Source of the DNA: Diabrotica undecimpunctata
Lineage: Eukaryota > Arthropoda > Insecta > Coleoptera > Chrysomelidae
Direction of reading: 5' to 3'
Assembly: GCF_040954645.1 (NCBI RefSeq)
Contig: NC_092803.1
Span: forward strand, 63,168,484 to 63,232,483
Length of the DNA: 64,000 nucleotides
Shown: positions 23,523 through 34,889 of the stretch, piece by piece
Numbering within the stretch: position 1 is the stretch's first letter
Layout of the letters: every line of letters begins with the position of its first letter
Made by a program: the position numbers and the translations under genes
The notes under the pieces: model-generated
The model's input: the letters and a program-made list of their open reading frames with translations, nothing else
What the model was told of the DNA's origin: nothing
The model's database searches: none

Positions 23523-24775
23523 ATGCCTAAAATTAAATTAAATTTTAACAAAAATATACAGAGGAAGAGCTTCAAACGGACCTAGATGAAATAAACAACG
23601 GGTTTTCATTACGAAGAGCAACCCTACAATTTTGAAAAAGTAAAGATTTACGAAACGAAATTTAGGACCTAATCCAGTTCTTCTACCAGAAAAAAAAATT
23701 GTGCTAGACTGGATTTTCGAAAATCAAAAGAAAGGGATTCCACGTCGAAAGGAAGATGTACAGGAATCAGTTAAGCAATTTCTTCATAGTAATCCCAGAG
23801 ATAATTTTTTTATTAACAATCGCCCTAGTCAAACTTGGTACAAAGCTTTCCTACGAAGAAATCCCGAGATTTCTTTGAGTACAGCAGCAGCTGTAACCAT
23901 AGTTAGCGCAAATGTTTCGAAAAGTGACATAAGAAAATGGTTTTTTGAAACTGAAAGTTTTTTCAGTGTTACAGTATCTCGATCGTATTATGAATGCAGA
24001 TGAAGATTTAATCTGTGCCCGAAAAACAGTAAAGTTCTAGAATCTAGGGCGGCATCAAATGTTTATGAAGTGGAACATGCATCGTCTAAATTTACCATCA
24101 CTGTGATGTTTACTTTTACAGTATCTGGAGGAATAACACCACCGATGGTCGTGTATCCATATTAGCGGCTTCCTGCGAATATCTTCAAGTCTGTTCTTGG
24201 TGAATGGGGCATTGGCCTTTCTGATACAGGCTGAATGAAAGCAGAATTATTGTGTAATTATATTGAAAATATACTTTACCCGAATTTAGAAAAGGTGAAT
24301 ACGTCTTTTCCGATTATTTTGTTTTTAGACGGTCATCGGACACACATAACGTACAACGCTAGGAAAAAACCCTTGTGTAAAAACTAAATATCGTATGTGT
24401 CAGCTTTCAAGCCTATCAAAAGTGGATGGAAAAATGCTGTTATACAATGGAGATGAGATCATCCTTCAGAGATATTATCAAAACAGCATTTTGCAAATAT
24501 TCTGAAAATTGCCGTGGAACAAACTGGAAAGTCAGAAACAATAAAAATTGGATTTAAGGCTTGCGGACTATACTCTTGGAACCAAAATGCTTTAGATTAT
24601 TCCAGGTGTCTTGGACGACAAAAAATATTGACAGTTGAATCCGAAACAAAGTCAGAAAATCAAAGTAACACATTTTTAAGCTACAAAGATTTCTCTCGCA
24701 TAATAAGAAATGACGTTATTGAAGAATTTAACAATGATTATAAGGATGTCATAGAAAATAAGCAACCACTGTAGT
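23523..24775 (+). pseudogene. Second pogo-like transposase, broken
   Basis: From an ATG at 23523 the order is a psq-type helix-turn-helix (EEELQTDLDEINNGFSLRRA), a CENP-B-like DNA-binding block (LDWIFENQKKGIPRRKEDVQ, NNRPSQTWYKAFLRRNPEIS), then the catalytic domain. The first catalytic segment survives as NADEDFNLCPK, then ITPPMVVYPY, WGIGLSDTG and the second as ILFLDGHRTH, with FKPIKSGWKNAV downstream. At least five stops or shifts interrupt it. The last stretch (24514-24774) is a clean C-terminal frame with GFKACGLYSWNQNALDYSR. This is a different family from the pogo relic at 411. Confidence 0.82.
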
Positions 24776-25079
24776 TTAAGTTATGGAGAATTTTTAAATA
24801 CATTCCTTAGACTATAGAAATGATTCCGGTGGAACAGCAAACTTTAGATATGCCTACCGATAGCACTCTCCATACAGAAGAGCCTGAACTTTCCGATTTC
24901 AACATTATTGAGATTCCTGTATTAATTGTATATGAAGATCAAATATTATATGGACTACGGATGAAAATATTTAAATTTTTAACGTCCAAGATATGCCCCC
25001 TGAACCTACAGACACGAAGCAAATTAAACTATCAAAGCCTAATAATAGTAATGAAAACACAAACGAACAAAGGCCTCCA

Positions 25080-25830
25080 AATCTGAATGAGACTTTGCAG
25101 TTTGCAGTTTGCAAAGACATCTAAACGAAAAGGAAATAGAAATACAAAAAAATAACATAAGCAATTACATCTACCCCGTAGGTAAAAGAAAAGCTGAGGA
25201 GAAGGAATCTAAAAAAAAAGAGTGCTGCAGAAAAGGAGGAGAGAAAAAGACAACGTTTGAAAAAGACCGCTGTTACTGTTAGCAAAATTTCCAAAAAGAT
25301 TAAAAATTTAAAAACTGTCAAGAACAAAAAACACAAAGTAAAAAAACAGAGAAAGATATAAACTGAGAAAATTTTTAACAAACTTACTGAGGAACATATC
25401 ACATGTATTAAAATAATCTTACCATAGCAAGATTATTTTAATACATGTGAAGACAATTGGCATCTTGATAAATTTTTTCCAGATATAGGTATCATCCTCC
25501 TCGTCTTTTCAAAATAACGAAAAATGTGCTTTGAAAAATATTGCAATAGAGAAGGTAAAAAATAGTTTATTTACCGATGAGCTTATGGAAACCTGAATAA
25601 ATAATTCGTTATTTAAAAACTCAAAGCTGACTGAGGAACTTTGCTTCTCATGTGCTTATAATTTTAAAGAGCAAAATCTTGGAATTACATGTAACTTTTG
25701 CCAAAGGGCCTACCACATTTCTTGCCTAAATATACTTAATAGGCATAAAAGAAATTCACAAATATTTAGCTGCAATCCATCTTTAGAAAACAAATATAAT
25801 AGTTATTTCTGTAAAAAGGGTATTAAAAAG
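25080..25830 (+). pseudogene. Basic and zinc-finger tail near pogo relic
   Basis: A lysine-rich stretch (KRKAEEKESKKK and further K/R runs to about 25360) is followed after breaks by LTEELCFSCAYN, GITCNFCQRAYHISCL. The C-x2-C, C-x2-C, H-x2-C spacing is like a PHD or related zinc finger. Some pogo-type transposases carry such C-terminal fingers, so this may be the end of the protein at 23523, but frame breaks prevent proof. Confidence 0.5.
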
Positions 25831-25833
25831 ATG

Positions 25834-26151
25834 TTTATGCCCAGAGGGCGACGATGTTACAAACCCGAGGGCCTCTGGGCCGAGGGTTTGTAAGTCGCCC
25901 GAGGGCATACACATCTATTAATACTCGCGGTGCATACAAACTTTTATTTCATACTATTTCGTTATTCCATCTTCAAATAAATATGTTCTAAAAAATCCGA
26001 AAATTCGATTTCATTTTGACAATATATTTACTAGTATACATTCTATCGTCCGTGTTATGTTGCTACGATACGGAAATCTTATTATCTTTTTGTTTGTATC
26101 TTTACACCCGTGCAGGCCATAAAGTACACTTTATGCCCGCGCGGGCATAAA
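25834..26151. mobile_element. Candidate miniature element with hairpin
   Basis: Both ends share TTTATGCCC as an inverted repeat (25834-25842 and 26143-26151), and GC-rich segments lie at each end in an AT-rich setting. The left end folds into a long hairpin (25836-25909). There is no coding capacity. A clear target duplication was not found, so the outer limits are tentative. Confidence 0.45.
25836..25909. repeat. GC-rich hairpin
   Basis: TATGCCC, AGGGCGAC, TACAAACCC and GAGGGCC on the left are mirrored in order by GGCC, GAGGGTTTGTA, GTCGCCC and GGGCATA on the right, with small gaps. The arms are about 33 bases long with a short loop. Confidence 0.8.
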
Positions 26152-26159
26152 GTACAGTA

Positions 26160-26789
26160 TTACGTAGTTGGTAACTAAGCAATAAAAAGACAATAATAAA
26201 ATATTAGGATATAAAATGAATTAAGCCTTATACGTATGTATCATTTTTTACTTTTATATTAAAATTTGCTTAAATAGGAAATTATTTTGATTTTATCTAC
26301 TATTTTTTACTGTGAATAAATAGTAAATATTTTAATTAGTACCTAAACCTGTTTCATTTTTGATTATCTTTTTCGTCCAATAACTGATTTTTTAGTGGCT
26401 AATCACTAGAAGTTTCATAATCCGTTCTGGCTAATAACTGACAAATTAGTGGCTAATCATACCAATAACGCATTCTTGACAGATAGGTATTATAAAAGAT
26501 TGTTTTATTCCAGACTAGACTTTTCTAGAAATGTTTGGTTTGTATAAACTACAACTGATTTTGTATAGGAAGGAAGGTGATATTCCTACTGATAAACATT
26601 TATTACATAATTCTATGATTTAATACCTTAATAGAAATGTGACCGCCCAATCACTGAGCAGTCTACCCTAATGTAAATTAATTAAGTAATTTTATTTTAT
26701 TGTAACATGTCGTCAATGACCATTAGCATTCGATGCGCCTGATATTAAATAAAAAATATATATAGGTATTTAGGTACACGAACTGTGTA
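26160..26789. other. No recognisable gene
   Basis: AT-rich sequence. It holds CCAATAACTG and GCTAATAACTG motifs near 26380 and 26430 that echo those left of the pogo relic, and CCAATCACTG near 26645 that may be close to that element's right end. Confidence 0.4.
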
Positions 26790-27036
26790 TAGGTCGAGAT
26801 AATACACGAGCGAAATTAAAGCACGAACAAAATTAGTTTTTAAACAACGTGTACTCCCAGTATTGACTTATGGTGCAGAAACTTTACCACCTACTAAAAA
26901 ATCTGTTGAAAAAATAGAGTGGCTCAGCGAGGCATAGAACGGTCGATGTGGGATTAACGCTAAAATATAGAGTTTCAAATAAGTGCCAGAATATACACTA
27001 GAACTGGGTTGGACACATGGCAAGATACTTTTACAC
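26790..27036 (+). pseudogene. LINE C-terminal scrap
   Basis: The frame gives KARTKLVFKQRVLPVLTYGA then ETLPPTKKSVEKIEW, the V-L-P-V-L-T-Y-G-A-E-T block after LINE reverse transcriptases, and degrades with stops after about 26935. A Harbinger-type element at 27040 interrupts it, with a few bases continuing beyond 27971. Confidence 0.7.
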
Positions 27037-27326
27037 AAGGGCCCTGATTCTAATTGAGATTTTGACTCAAAACATGTCGAAATTAATATGGCGACGTCGA
27101 AATGCGACTTTGCGAACCTTGTGGATTTCAGCTGAACTAACCAAACGACGTCACTAAATTTCGATTTATTGAAATTAATTTCAACTTCAAGAAAGTGGTT
27201 GAAATTTAATTTCGAGTCGAAATTAATCTGACATGACTGACTGGACTGGGAGAAGTGAACTTAGGTTCAGTTTAGGTAGGCGGTGTTTTGATCCTTGCAA
27301 GGAAAACTGAGGCAAAAAGTATTAAT

Positions 27327-27590
27327 ATGGCTGTGTTTTACGGACATTTGCTAGTTTTGGAGGAATTAGAGAGGATAGATATCCGACGCTCATAACGGAG
27401 GATAAGAAGAATGTTACGGGATACTCAAAATTCTTTTTCACTAAGTGATGCTCAATTTAGGCAGCAATTCCGGCTTAATAAACAAGCTGCAAATTATTTA
27501 ATAAGGGTATTAGAACCATATTTGGAAGAAGATGTTTATGCCTCTAGGATACCTAAAATGTTTAGGGTTAGTATTACTAAGCTGCAGTAA
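27327..27590 (+). pseudogene. Harbinger transposase N-terminus
   Basis: From ATG 27327 the frame reads through one stop (27396-27398) into RRIRRMLRDTQNSFSLSDAQ and FRQQFRLNKQAANYLIRVLE, the arginine-rich and F-R-x-x-(F/Y)-R-L segments at the start of Harbinger-type nucleases. It stops at 27588 before any catalytic residue. The catalytic half has been deleted from the element. Confidence 0.7.
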
Positions 27591-27609
27591 ATTTAAAAAT
27601 ATATTAGAA

Positions 27610-27641
27610 TATAACCACTAAGTGAAATCTTAGTGGTTATA
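27610..27641. repeat. Perfect 13-bp stem hairpin
   Basis: TATAACCACTAAG and CTTAGTGGTTATA form a perfect stem around the loop TGAAAT, just after the truncated Harbinger frame. It could mark the deletion point or be a small foldback insert. Confidence 0.85.
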
Positions 27642-27971
27642 ACTTAAGGATCTCCCACATCGCCTTTTTTTTCTTGCCATCTTTTCTTTCAATTCAAAAT
27701 ATAATTGAGAATGGCCACTATTTATGATTTAACAACTCAAACAAGAAAAAAAAGACGTTCACGTAACGTAAACAAAACAAACATTCAACAAGCGTAGTGC
27801 AGCCAATAAACAACAGGACCAACCCAAATTTTCAGCAGTGTCAAAATGATAAAGTAAATATCCCCAGTTTTAACTACAATCGAAATGAATCAGAATCGCT
27901 AGCGATTGCGACTGTCATGGCGTAGTCGCTTTTAAATTTCGACATCGAAATGAAATAGAATCAGGGCCAAG

Positions 27972-28687
27972 GTGTCCAAGTAAGTCGGCACCATATGGGA
28001 AAATTTTTTATTTGTAGTTTTATGATTAAAAGTTATTCTTATAAAAAGTTTGTCATGTTCTAAAACCTATTCTCCGTTCACAAATTGTTGATAGCACGAA
28101 ATGTGCCTCAAACTCATAAAACGGTCGTAAATCATAGGCGTTCCTAAGGTGTTTATTCATTAAATAATAATATAATGTTTTAATATTGTTGGTTACTAAT
28201 GTTGGTTATTATATTATATTAATAAAAATAAGAATTTAACCATTAACAATTTTGTAAATAAGAATACCTTATCTCTTTGGATATTTCAATACTAATCTTC
28301 GCGTTTAATCACTTTACTAGAAAACCTGGAATTCATATCCGAAGGCACTATTCGTTGCAAGATAATTAGGATATAATTCCTCAGATTTTTAATTATATAA
28401 TGGGTATAAAGATGCCGGCTTTGGCCACGTGCCTCGTCTGTTCAGTTTATATTCGAAACTTAACTTGAAAGGGTGAAGTTATTACGAACGAAAACAATTT
28501 TTTGTTTAGTACGTTTTTGATCGCATGTAATTTACGGCTCGTCAGAGTTTCCGCGTCTACGGCAGTAATTAGCGTCTCAGATATTTCTTTTGCGAATTAT
28601 ATGCAGTGCTTGAGTGATTTTTTATTCCATATACCTACGAACATATACGTACCTTTCGCTCGTGCTCGTTTTGTTGGATTGTTTGTG
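27972..28687. other. No recognisable gene
   Basis: AT-rich sequence between the Harbinger element and the DD82E transposase. The ends of the DD82E element should lie here, but no inverted repeat could be matched with confidence. Confidence 0.4.
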
Positions 28688-30076
28688 ATGGCTTCATCAT
28701 CAACATCATCAAGTTTTACACCGGTACTGTTGCGTACAGTCAGTAAGTCTGTCTTTTCACCAAGAGAGAACACTATTGTCCTGAATGTTCACGATGCCCT
28801 GGTTTCTCAGAATCCCACAAAGACTGTTCGCAACATAGTCGAAAGTTGTGCCAACATGACTGGCGTAGGGGAGTCAACTATGTATAGGTTCGTATCAGAA
28901 AGAAAATAACACGGTATACCTAGCCCAAACACAAACGAACACTTAAAAAGAGGGAAAAAGCCTATTGAAATTGATAAATTTGCCAAAAATGGCATTCGAA
29001 GGAAAATTCATGGATTTTTTTTTTCAAAAAAGGAATACCAAACCTAAACAAAATTTTACAAGAAGTCAGAGACGACCCGGATTTGCCTCATATTAAACGA
29101 ACTAAATTGTGGCAAGTTTTAAAAGAATTAAATTTCCGGTGGGAGAAATCAAACCGAAAATCACTTTTGATTGACCGGGAGAAGATAATATGTTGGAGAA
29201 GAAATTATCTAAGATCCATACGAAAATTCCAGGCTGAAGGAAGGCCAATCTTTTACAAGGATGAAACGTGGGTAAACTCAGGTCATACTCTAAAAAAATT
29301 TGGTCAGATAAAAATATATTAAGCTCCAGGCAAGCCTTTATGGAAGGTTGGTTTACTGGTATCTCCTCATCTTCTGGTAAAGGCAGTAGATTAGTAATTT
29401 CTCACATTGGCAGTGAAAAAGGATTTGTTAAGCATGGTTTGTTGGAATTTCAGTTCAAAAGCACAAAAGACTATCACGAGGAGATGACAGCTGATGTTTT
29501 CGAAGAGTATTTTGAGCAGAAGATTGAACACATACCACCAAATTCAATTATAGTATTAGATAATGGACCTTATCATTCACGACTAGTAGAAAGACTTCCA
29601 ACGACTGCGTGGAAGAAACAGGATATTCTTGACTGGCTGCGGAATAAGTATCTCCCTTACGAAGATGGAATGGTAAAAGCAGAACTTTGTAAAATTGCCG
29701 GCAACACAAATCTAAGTTCAAGAAATACGTAGTTGACAAAATGGCGAAAAGGTGAAACATCACAGTCCTTAAACTTCCACCCTACCACTGAGAAATAAAT
29801 CCAATTGAATTCATTTGGACACAAATGAAAAGTTATGTGGCTAGAAAAAATACGTCATATAAAATACAAGCTGTACGTGAATTGTTATACGAGTCTTTAC
29901 AACATATTACAGAACAAAACTGGAAAGATGCAGTAAGACATGTAATAGAAGAATAACAAAAAATGTGGGATCTTGATAACATAATTGATGCTACCGTAGA
30001 GACACAACCGCTAATTATTAACCCTCAAGACGACTCGGATTCCGAAGTTGATCCTATTTATTTTGAATTTGAATAG
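28688..30076 (+). pseudogene. DD82E Tc1/mariner-type transposase, copy 1
   Basis: A relic of a cut-and-paste transposase of the IS630-Tc1-mariner superfamily. The N-terminus (MASSSTSSSFTPV) leads to a helix-turn-helix ending MTGVGESTMYRFV. A stop at 28907 and a shift near 29020 in a T run precede KLWQVLKELNFRWEKSNRKS. The catalytic set is FYKDETWVNSGHT, IIVLDNGPYHSRL and NPIEFIWTQMKSY. The last two lie about 82 residues apart after allowing for a frameshift near 29700. A long acidic C-terminus ends SEVDPIYFEFE. Shifts near 29300 and 29700 and extra stops exclude function. Related copies lie at 34890-36362 and 61481-62821. Confidence 0.85.
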
Positions 30077-30133
30077 TTTTCTAATCGTAATTATATAAGG
30101 TAAGTAATAGTAGTTGTAATCGTAAGGTATTAA

Positions 30134-30524
30134 AGGGGAAAGGCGCAAAATGTGGCCTGTCAAAATGTTCAATGTGTTTTAAATGTATCCATTTTTTTTT
30201 CAAATCCTGCGAAAACTAAAAAGAATTTTTGAAGGCAGAATGAAATATTTATTAGAATAAATAAAAAGTTTCTTTTGCATGCAATTTTTTCAATTATTAA
30301 AAATTATACTATATTTTCTCTTTTATTTCCATCCCTGTTACATAACATATTAAAATAAACATTGTAGAAGTTTTCAGGGACTTTCTGCCCTCAGTAATAA
30401 TGTAATCTTTCATTCTGCTTTTAAATTTTTCAAAAATATTTATTAGTTTTTTCCGGATTCGAAAATAATGGATACATTTAAACACATTGAAAATTTTGCC
30501 AGGCGACATTTGGCGCCTTTTCCC
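30134..30524. mobile_element. TTAA-flanked palindromic miniature element
   Basis: Almost the whole 391 bases form one long inverted repeat. GGGGAAAGGCGC, TTCAATGTGTTT and AAATGTATCCATT near the left are mirrored near the right, and both arms carry CAGAATGAAA before the centre. TTAA stands at both edges (30130-30133 and 30525-30528), the duplication used by piggyBac transposases. There is no coding capacity. It starts 57 bases after the DD82E frame ends. Confidence 0.8.
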
Positions 30525-30528
30525 TTAA

Positions 30529-31169
30529 TTAAATAAATGTATCTTTTACAAATGGCAAGAAATTTTTTATTTTTGAATAAAATAAATAAGTTTAATTAAA
30601 AAATACAATTTACATAAGTACAATTTAAAAAATATATTTATATAGTTCAAATAAATGTTTCAATCATACTCTACGACACTGGTCGGTGATCTCTAACCAT
30701 TCACTATACCCTCCTAATAGAATTATAAGGTATTGTATTCCTTCAGATACAAGGTGGGTTAGTCAAAAACATCTTAAACCGTTAGTTTCAGGTTGGTTTT
30801 TACTATTATATCGTATTACCTATCCTCTCTGTATTTCATTTCTCTAATTAGAGTTAAACTTGTAGTGAGCTATCGACAAATTGTGAACCGATTATAAAAT
30901 ACAATAATCAAATATTAATATTTTTAAGTCATATACGCGTTTTTTCAAAAATATGAATTGTGGATATTGTTAATATCCACCTTGGCCTTTTCAATTCTGA
31001 TGGGTCCACCCACGTTTCCTTAATGTATTTTTAGCGGCTAATTACGAATTTCGAGTTTAAATTTAGATCAAATTGGGTCCACTTTTTCTTATAAACAATT
31101 TAACTGTTAATAAGGCTCTAGCTCGTAAACTAAAAGAGGAAAAACAAATTTTTGAATAGAATTTGTTCC
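30529..31169. other. No recognisable gene
   Basis: AT-rich DNA between a miniature element and the left TTAA of piggyBac relic 2. Nothing was identified. Confidence 0.5.
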
Positions 31170-31501
31170 TTAACCTTCCGCCGGTAACGTGAATTCTTGT
31201 ACCATAGTTGGTAACGTCGGTCTACGACACCGACGTTTTTATTAATGAATATCTTAGGTTGTGATTTTCTATTATTATTTTGATGTGACTAAATATTTAA
31301 TATAACTATATTTTAATAATAATATAGTAAGAAATGATCAATATTTATTTATTATCGAGAAAAAAATGGACATTAAAAAAATTGGCTTCTTTTAGGTACT
31401 AACATAATTGACAAACAATTTACAGAAATATGTCAAGTTTTTGAATACAAAATATCAACAAAAACATAAAGATAAGTATTCTGGATAGGTTGATTTCTTG
31501 T

Positions 31502-33330
31502 CTATATGCCACAAATTTCCACTAACCTCATACGAATTGTCCTTGGAATATTTTGTTCTAGGGCTCGTCTGCGAATATGTTCGTTAACCAGTTGACAACC
31601 TAAGTTTTCCAAAAACTCTCGTCTAGGAATGCGTGGGTCTGTATTCGATTTGTATATAATGTAGGAGTTTATCGCAGCGACATTCAAACAACTGTAAAAA
31701 ATGATTATTGCCCAGCGACAGGTTGCTCTACCGCAATTCAATGCCGCGCAGAGTTTGTCCACGACATCCACGCCTCCTTTAGTCTTATTATAATCTATTA
31801 TTATTTATGGTTTACCTGTTGCGTTATCAGTGTTATCGTCGTAATGCATAGTAGATAACAATCAAACATTTTTACCTTTTCGGGGTACATACAAGGGTAC
31901 ACTTCTCTTGAAATGCGAACATACTGGTTTTTTCTGGCCTTTGTTTTTTTAGCACTAGAGGAATTTTAGGTTTATTCTTTCGTAACGTTCCTATTGTTAC
32001 GATAAATTCTGACCTAAAAACGGTAAATATGTTTATTACTGATATGCTATTCATTCGAGTATTTTCTAGGTCATGTCTACCTGACACATGAGCTATAAAA
32101 ACACCAGTTCGAAATTTCTGGAGGCTCGCCGATGTGTAAATACCTGTTTGCTGCCACTCAGTCTAGTCTAGAGGGTGTTCGACTTTTCGAGATAACGGCA
32201 ATTTATCTATATAAATCAAAACGTTTTTATATGGAGGATCAGTTAATTTTGAAGACGCGCTCGCGATTTAAATGTTACGTTCGCCTATATAAATTATGTG
32301 TATTATTCGTTAAATAAATTGATATAAATTATTGTGCTTTTTAATAAATTAAAATAAGAACCTTTTAATAAAGACATAAATTAAATAAAGACATAAATAA
32401 ATTTCATTACACTATAACAGTTAGACAATGTTCACGTTGAAGTAATCGCGCGAGCTGAACGGTTGTGAAAAAATTATCCATGGTAACGTTCCTTTACGTT
32501 TCCCAAATCGGTTCACACAGACGAGGTACAAGTGACATATTTGATGTATCAACAAAATATTTTCCTGCTGGCTGTCTACCAACATATACTTTCATCTTGG
32601 ATGTATAATATATCTCAGCATCTGCTAAAGCATATGTTTTTATACCGTAACGATTTGGTTTATTCGGTATGTAAACCCTGAATGAACATTTGCCGCGAAA
32701 GGCTTCAAACTTTTTATTTATCGTAGTATATGCTGAAAGATCGTAATGCTTCGGTAGATTAGAATTAAAAGCTTCAAAAATCTTCCATATCGCGGCCAAC
32801 TTGTCGAATTCTTGCCTTTGTATTCTAGTACTGTTGTCATCGAACCGAATGTGTCTTAAAATGAACTGGAACCTCTTTAGAAACATCCTAAGGCAATAAA
32901 TCTCCATTGACCTTCCATCTGTTTTAAATAAATCATCATCATTCTGATGATTGCTTTTATTAGCGCCAGATATATACAACAGCCCAAACAGAGCTTTTAA
33001 TTCTCTAAGATTAATTGGCCTAACCGTTCTGTTATTGACTGTGGTATAGCGTTTCAATGCTATGAAAAAAATATTTCCAAATCTCTTTTATCACCAATTT
33101 TCGCCTAATATCATCTTTTCGTCCTGCCAGACGTGGTATGCGCGGTATTACTTCTACTGGTACATGATTTTCGACATATTGTTTATCACAAAAATCCTCC
33201 TTTGAATTACCTACACCTTCTGAAGAATCATCTTGCAAACTTGCGTCGTCATCTTCTGATTCCGGTTCGGAATTAGCAACACTTTCGTCAACAAGTTGTT
33301 GCAACCTGATTTGTTCTCTTTCGTAAGCCA
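31502..33330 (-). pseudogene. piggyBac transposase 2
   Basis: From ATG 33330 the frame gives MAYEREQIRLQQLVDESVAN, an acidic region, then a shift near 33055 in a T run into RPINLRELKALFGLLYISGA. Next are DDNSTRIQRQEFDKLAAIW, FRGKCSFRVYIPNKPNRYGI and ALADAEIYYTSKMKVYVG, with the catalytic aspartate block DNFF following in another frame. The solo LTR interrupts between LTVI and GTLRKNKPKIP. The end has GGVDVVDKLCAALNCGRATC and a short C-terminus without the cysteine-rich tail. Start and layout match relic 4, suggesting one family. Confidence 0.87.
31995..32411 (+). mobile_element. Solo LTR inside piggyBac 2
   Basis: A 417-base insert beginning TGTTACGA and ending TTTCATTACA, flanked by the 4-base duplication CTAT (31991-31994 and 32412-32415). 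TG...CA ends and a 4-base duplication are the hallmarks of an LTR left after recombination between the two LTRs of a retroelement. Plus-strand features support the orientation: TATAAAAAC near 32094 and AATAAA near 32369 and 32384. Removing it rejoins the piggyBac frame at GTLRKN. Confidence 0.85.
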
Positions 33331-33620
33331 TATTTACATACAACTCCTAAAATAAATATCTATTATTTAAACTATGGACCAAACACGACAAAAACTTACC
33401 GTTGAGTATAATACAAATGGTAACCTCGGTCGCTCACACCGTCAGGTCGAATAACATATGAACTATCCGCACTCGGCCACAGATTTTTTAAGACTGAATA
33501 GCGTGATGAGGATTCAAAAGCTACCTGGCCGCACGGACAAAGGATATGCGCATTTGAGTTTTAGCGCAAAAAATCTACTACGTCGGTGTCAGGGACCGTA
33601 CGTTACCACTCGAAGGTTAA

Positions 33621-34183
33621 AAGATGATCAAAAATATAGCGATGTTTACTTAACATTAATCCAATAATTAGAACTCGAGATATTGTAAAATTAGTGGAAA
33701 ATGGTTGCAAAATAAGTATTTTTAATCAATACTCGGCACCTATGCATGCAAACTAGCTGTACAAAGTCTTAAAGCTTTATTTATAGACTTTCTAAACAAA
33801 ATTTGTCAAATTACTTTATAATTTTTTGTGTTAAAGTTATACCCGTTTTAAGTTGTAATTTTATTTAAAAACTACAACTTAATTAATTACAAAAAAAAAT
33901 AAATAAGTTTGTTTATAATGGTTTTAAAAAAAATGTGTGCAATAACTATTTATACTTGATAGAATGATAGAAGAACTCAACAGGAACATCTGGATCTTAG
34001 GAAACTGTTCGTAGGTTTACTTTTGGCCAAGATATGGAGATTTAAATAGCGACTCCTGAGGCGCAAAATCGTCTCGCAGCGAAAAAGTTCGCGCGAACAA
34101 AGGACCCCGCAACTATCCTTATAGAAAACCGCCTCCGGTTAAATTAAACGAAAGTTCGGTCCATGATAGGTAAGTTAGATATA
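33621..34183. other. No recognisable gene
   Basis: A GC-richer patch at 34040-34160 (CGCAAAATCGTCTCGCAGCG) stands out but has no coding motif. It ends at the inverted end of the SWIM-type element. Confidence 0.45.
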
Positions 34184-34280
34184 GATTAGAAAATTCAATG
34201 GGACCTAGGTGTGAAAAACTATTATTCTGAAGCTACAGCCTTTTAAAGTTATTGGCTTCAGGTAGTCATTGTACGTCAAG
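34184..34280 (+). repeat. Left 97-bp terminal inverted repeat
   Basis: Ends at GTACGTCAAG and mirrors 37683-37779. Confidence 0.85.
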
Positions 34281-34889
34281 CGCACTTTTTTACAGTCAAG
34301 TGAACAAAAATATTTATTTTTAAAAGAACATGCATGTTTCTTGATAAATATTTGCACACTGAATATGAATCAGTGGTCAAAAATAGATGCATAATATTGA
34401 TGCATAATAGATGATATAATATATAAAGAACAGCGATAGAAAATGTGATTTTAGCGAGTCATAAGAATTACCATATTTTCACAAATGCTGTACACTTATC
34501 CAATAAGCAACCATACGGACAGGTACTGGTGAACAGGAATCTCGTAAAACGGGCGGAGCGTCTAGTGCGCAGAGAGAGAAAGTATTCAGCCAGAAAAGGA
34601 TGGAATTTACCTGAACATTATAATTATTATTGTACGGCTTGATAATCACTTGGTAGATACTAAAAATGTTACAATATTGTCAATATGTGGATGATCACAG
34701 TAATATTGGGTATTTTTAGTTTGATATCTAAAAAATAAGTTTCAAATAATATACACAACAATTTAATGACTAAAGGAATAAGGGAATGATTTTTGGTGAG
34801 GTATGATATACAGTGTGTCCCAAAAAATTCTATACAAATAAAGAAAAGTTTATCTTACATTTTACAAAAAAAAACTATTCTTGATAAAA

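Larger units (their letters stand above)
27040..27968 (+). mobile_element. Internally deleted Harbinger-type element
   Basis: Terminal inverted repeats GGCCCTGATTCTA frame a 929-base element, with AAG directly outside both ends (27037-27039 and 27969-27971). A 3-base target duplication and this end sequence fit PIF/Harbinger, though TWA duplications are more usual there. Both subterminal regions are rich in TCGAAAT and ATTTCGA motifs. The interior has only the N-terminal part of a transposase. It sits inside a LINE scrap. Confidence 0.75.
31174..33616 (-). mobile_element. piggyBac element 2 with both ends
   Basis: TTAA at 31170-31173 and 33617-33620 bounds an element with matching inverted ends, CCTTCCGCCGGTAACG on the left and CCTTCGAGTGGTAACG on the right. 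These are the usual piggyBac end features. It is 2443 bases long, of which 417 are a later solo LTR and 4 its duplicated target. One transposase relic fills the interior on the minus strand. Confidence 0.88.

Noticed and set aside
32400..32411. TGTAATGAAATT shared (inverted) with the gypsy 3' LTR start at 40056
   Set aside because: Twelve bases at LTR edges, where short inverted TG...CA ends are expected. Promoter and polyadenylation motifs favour the opposite orientation of the solo LTR, so kinship is not supported.
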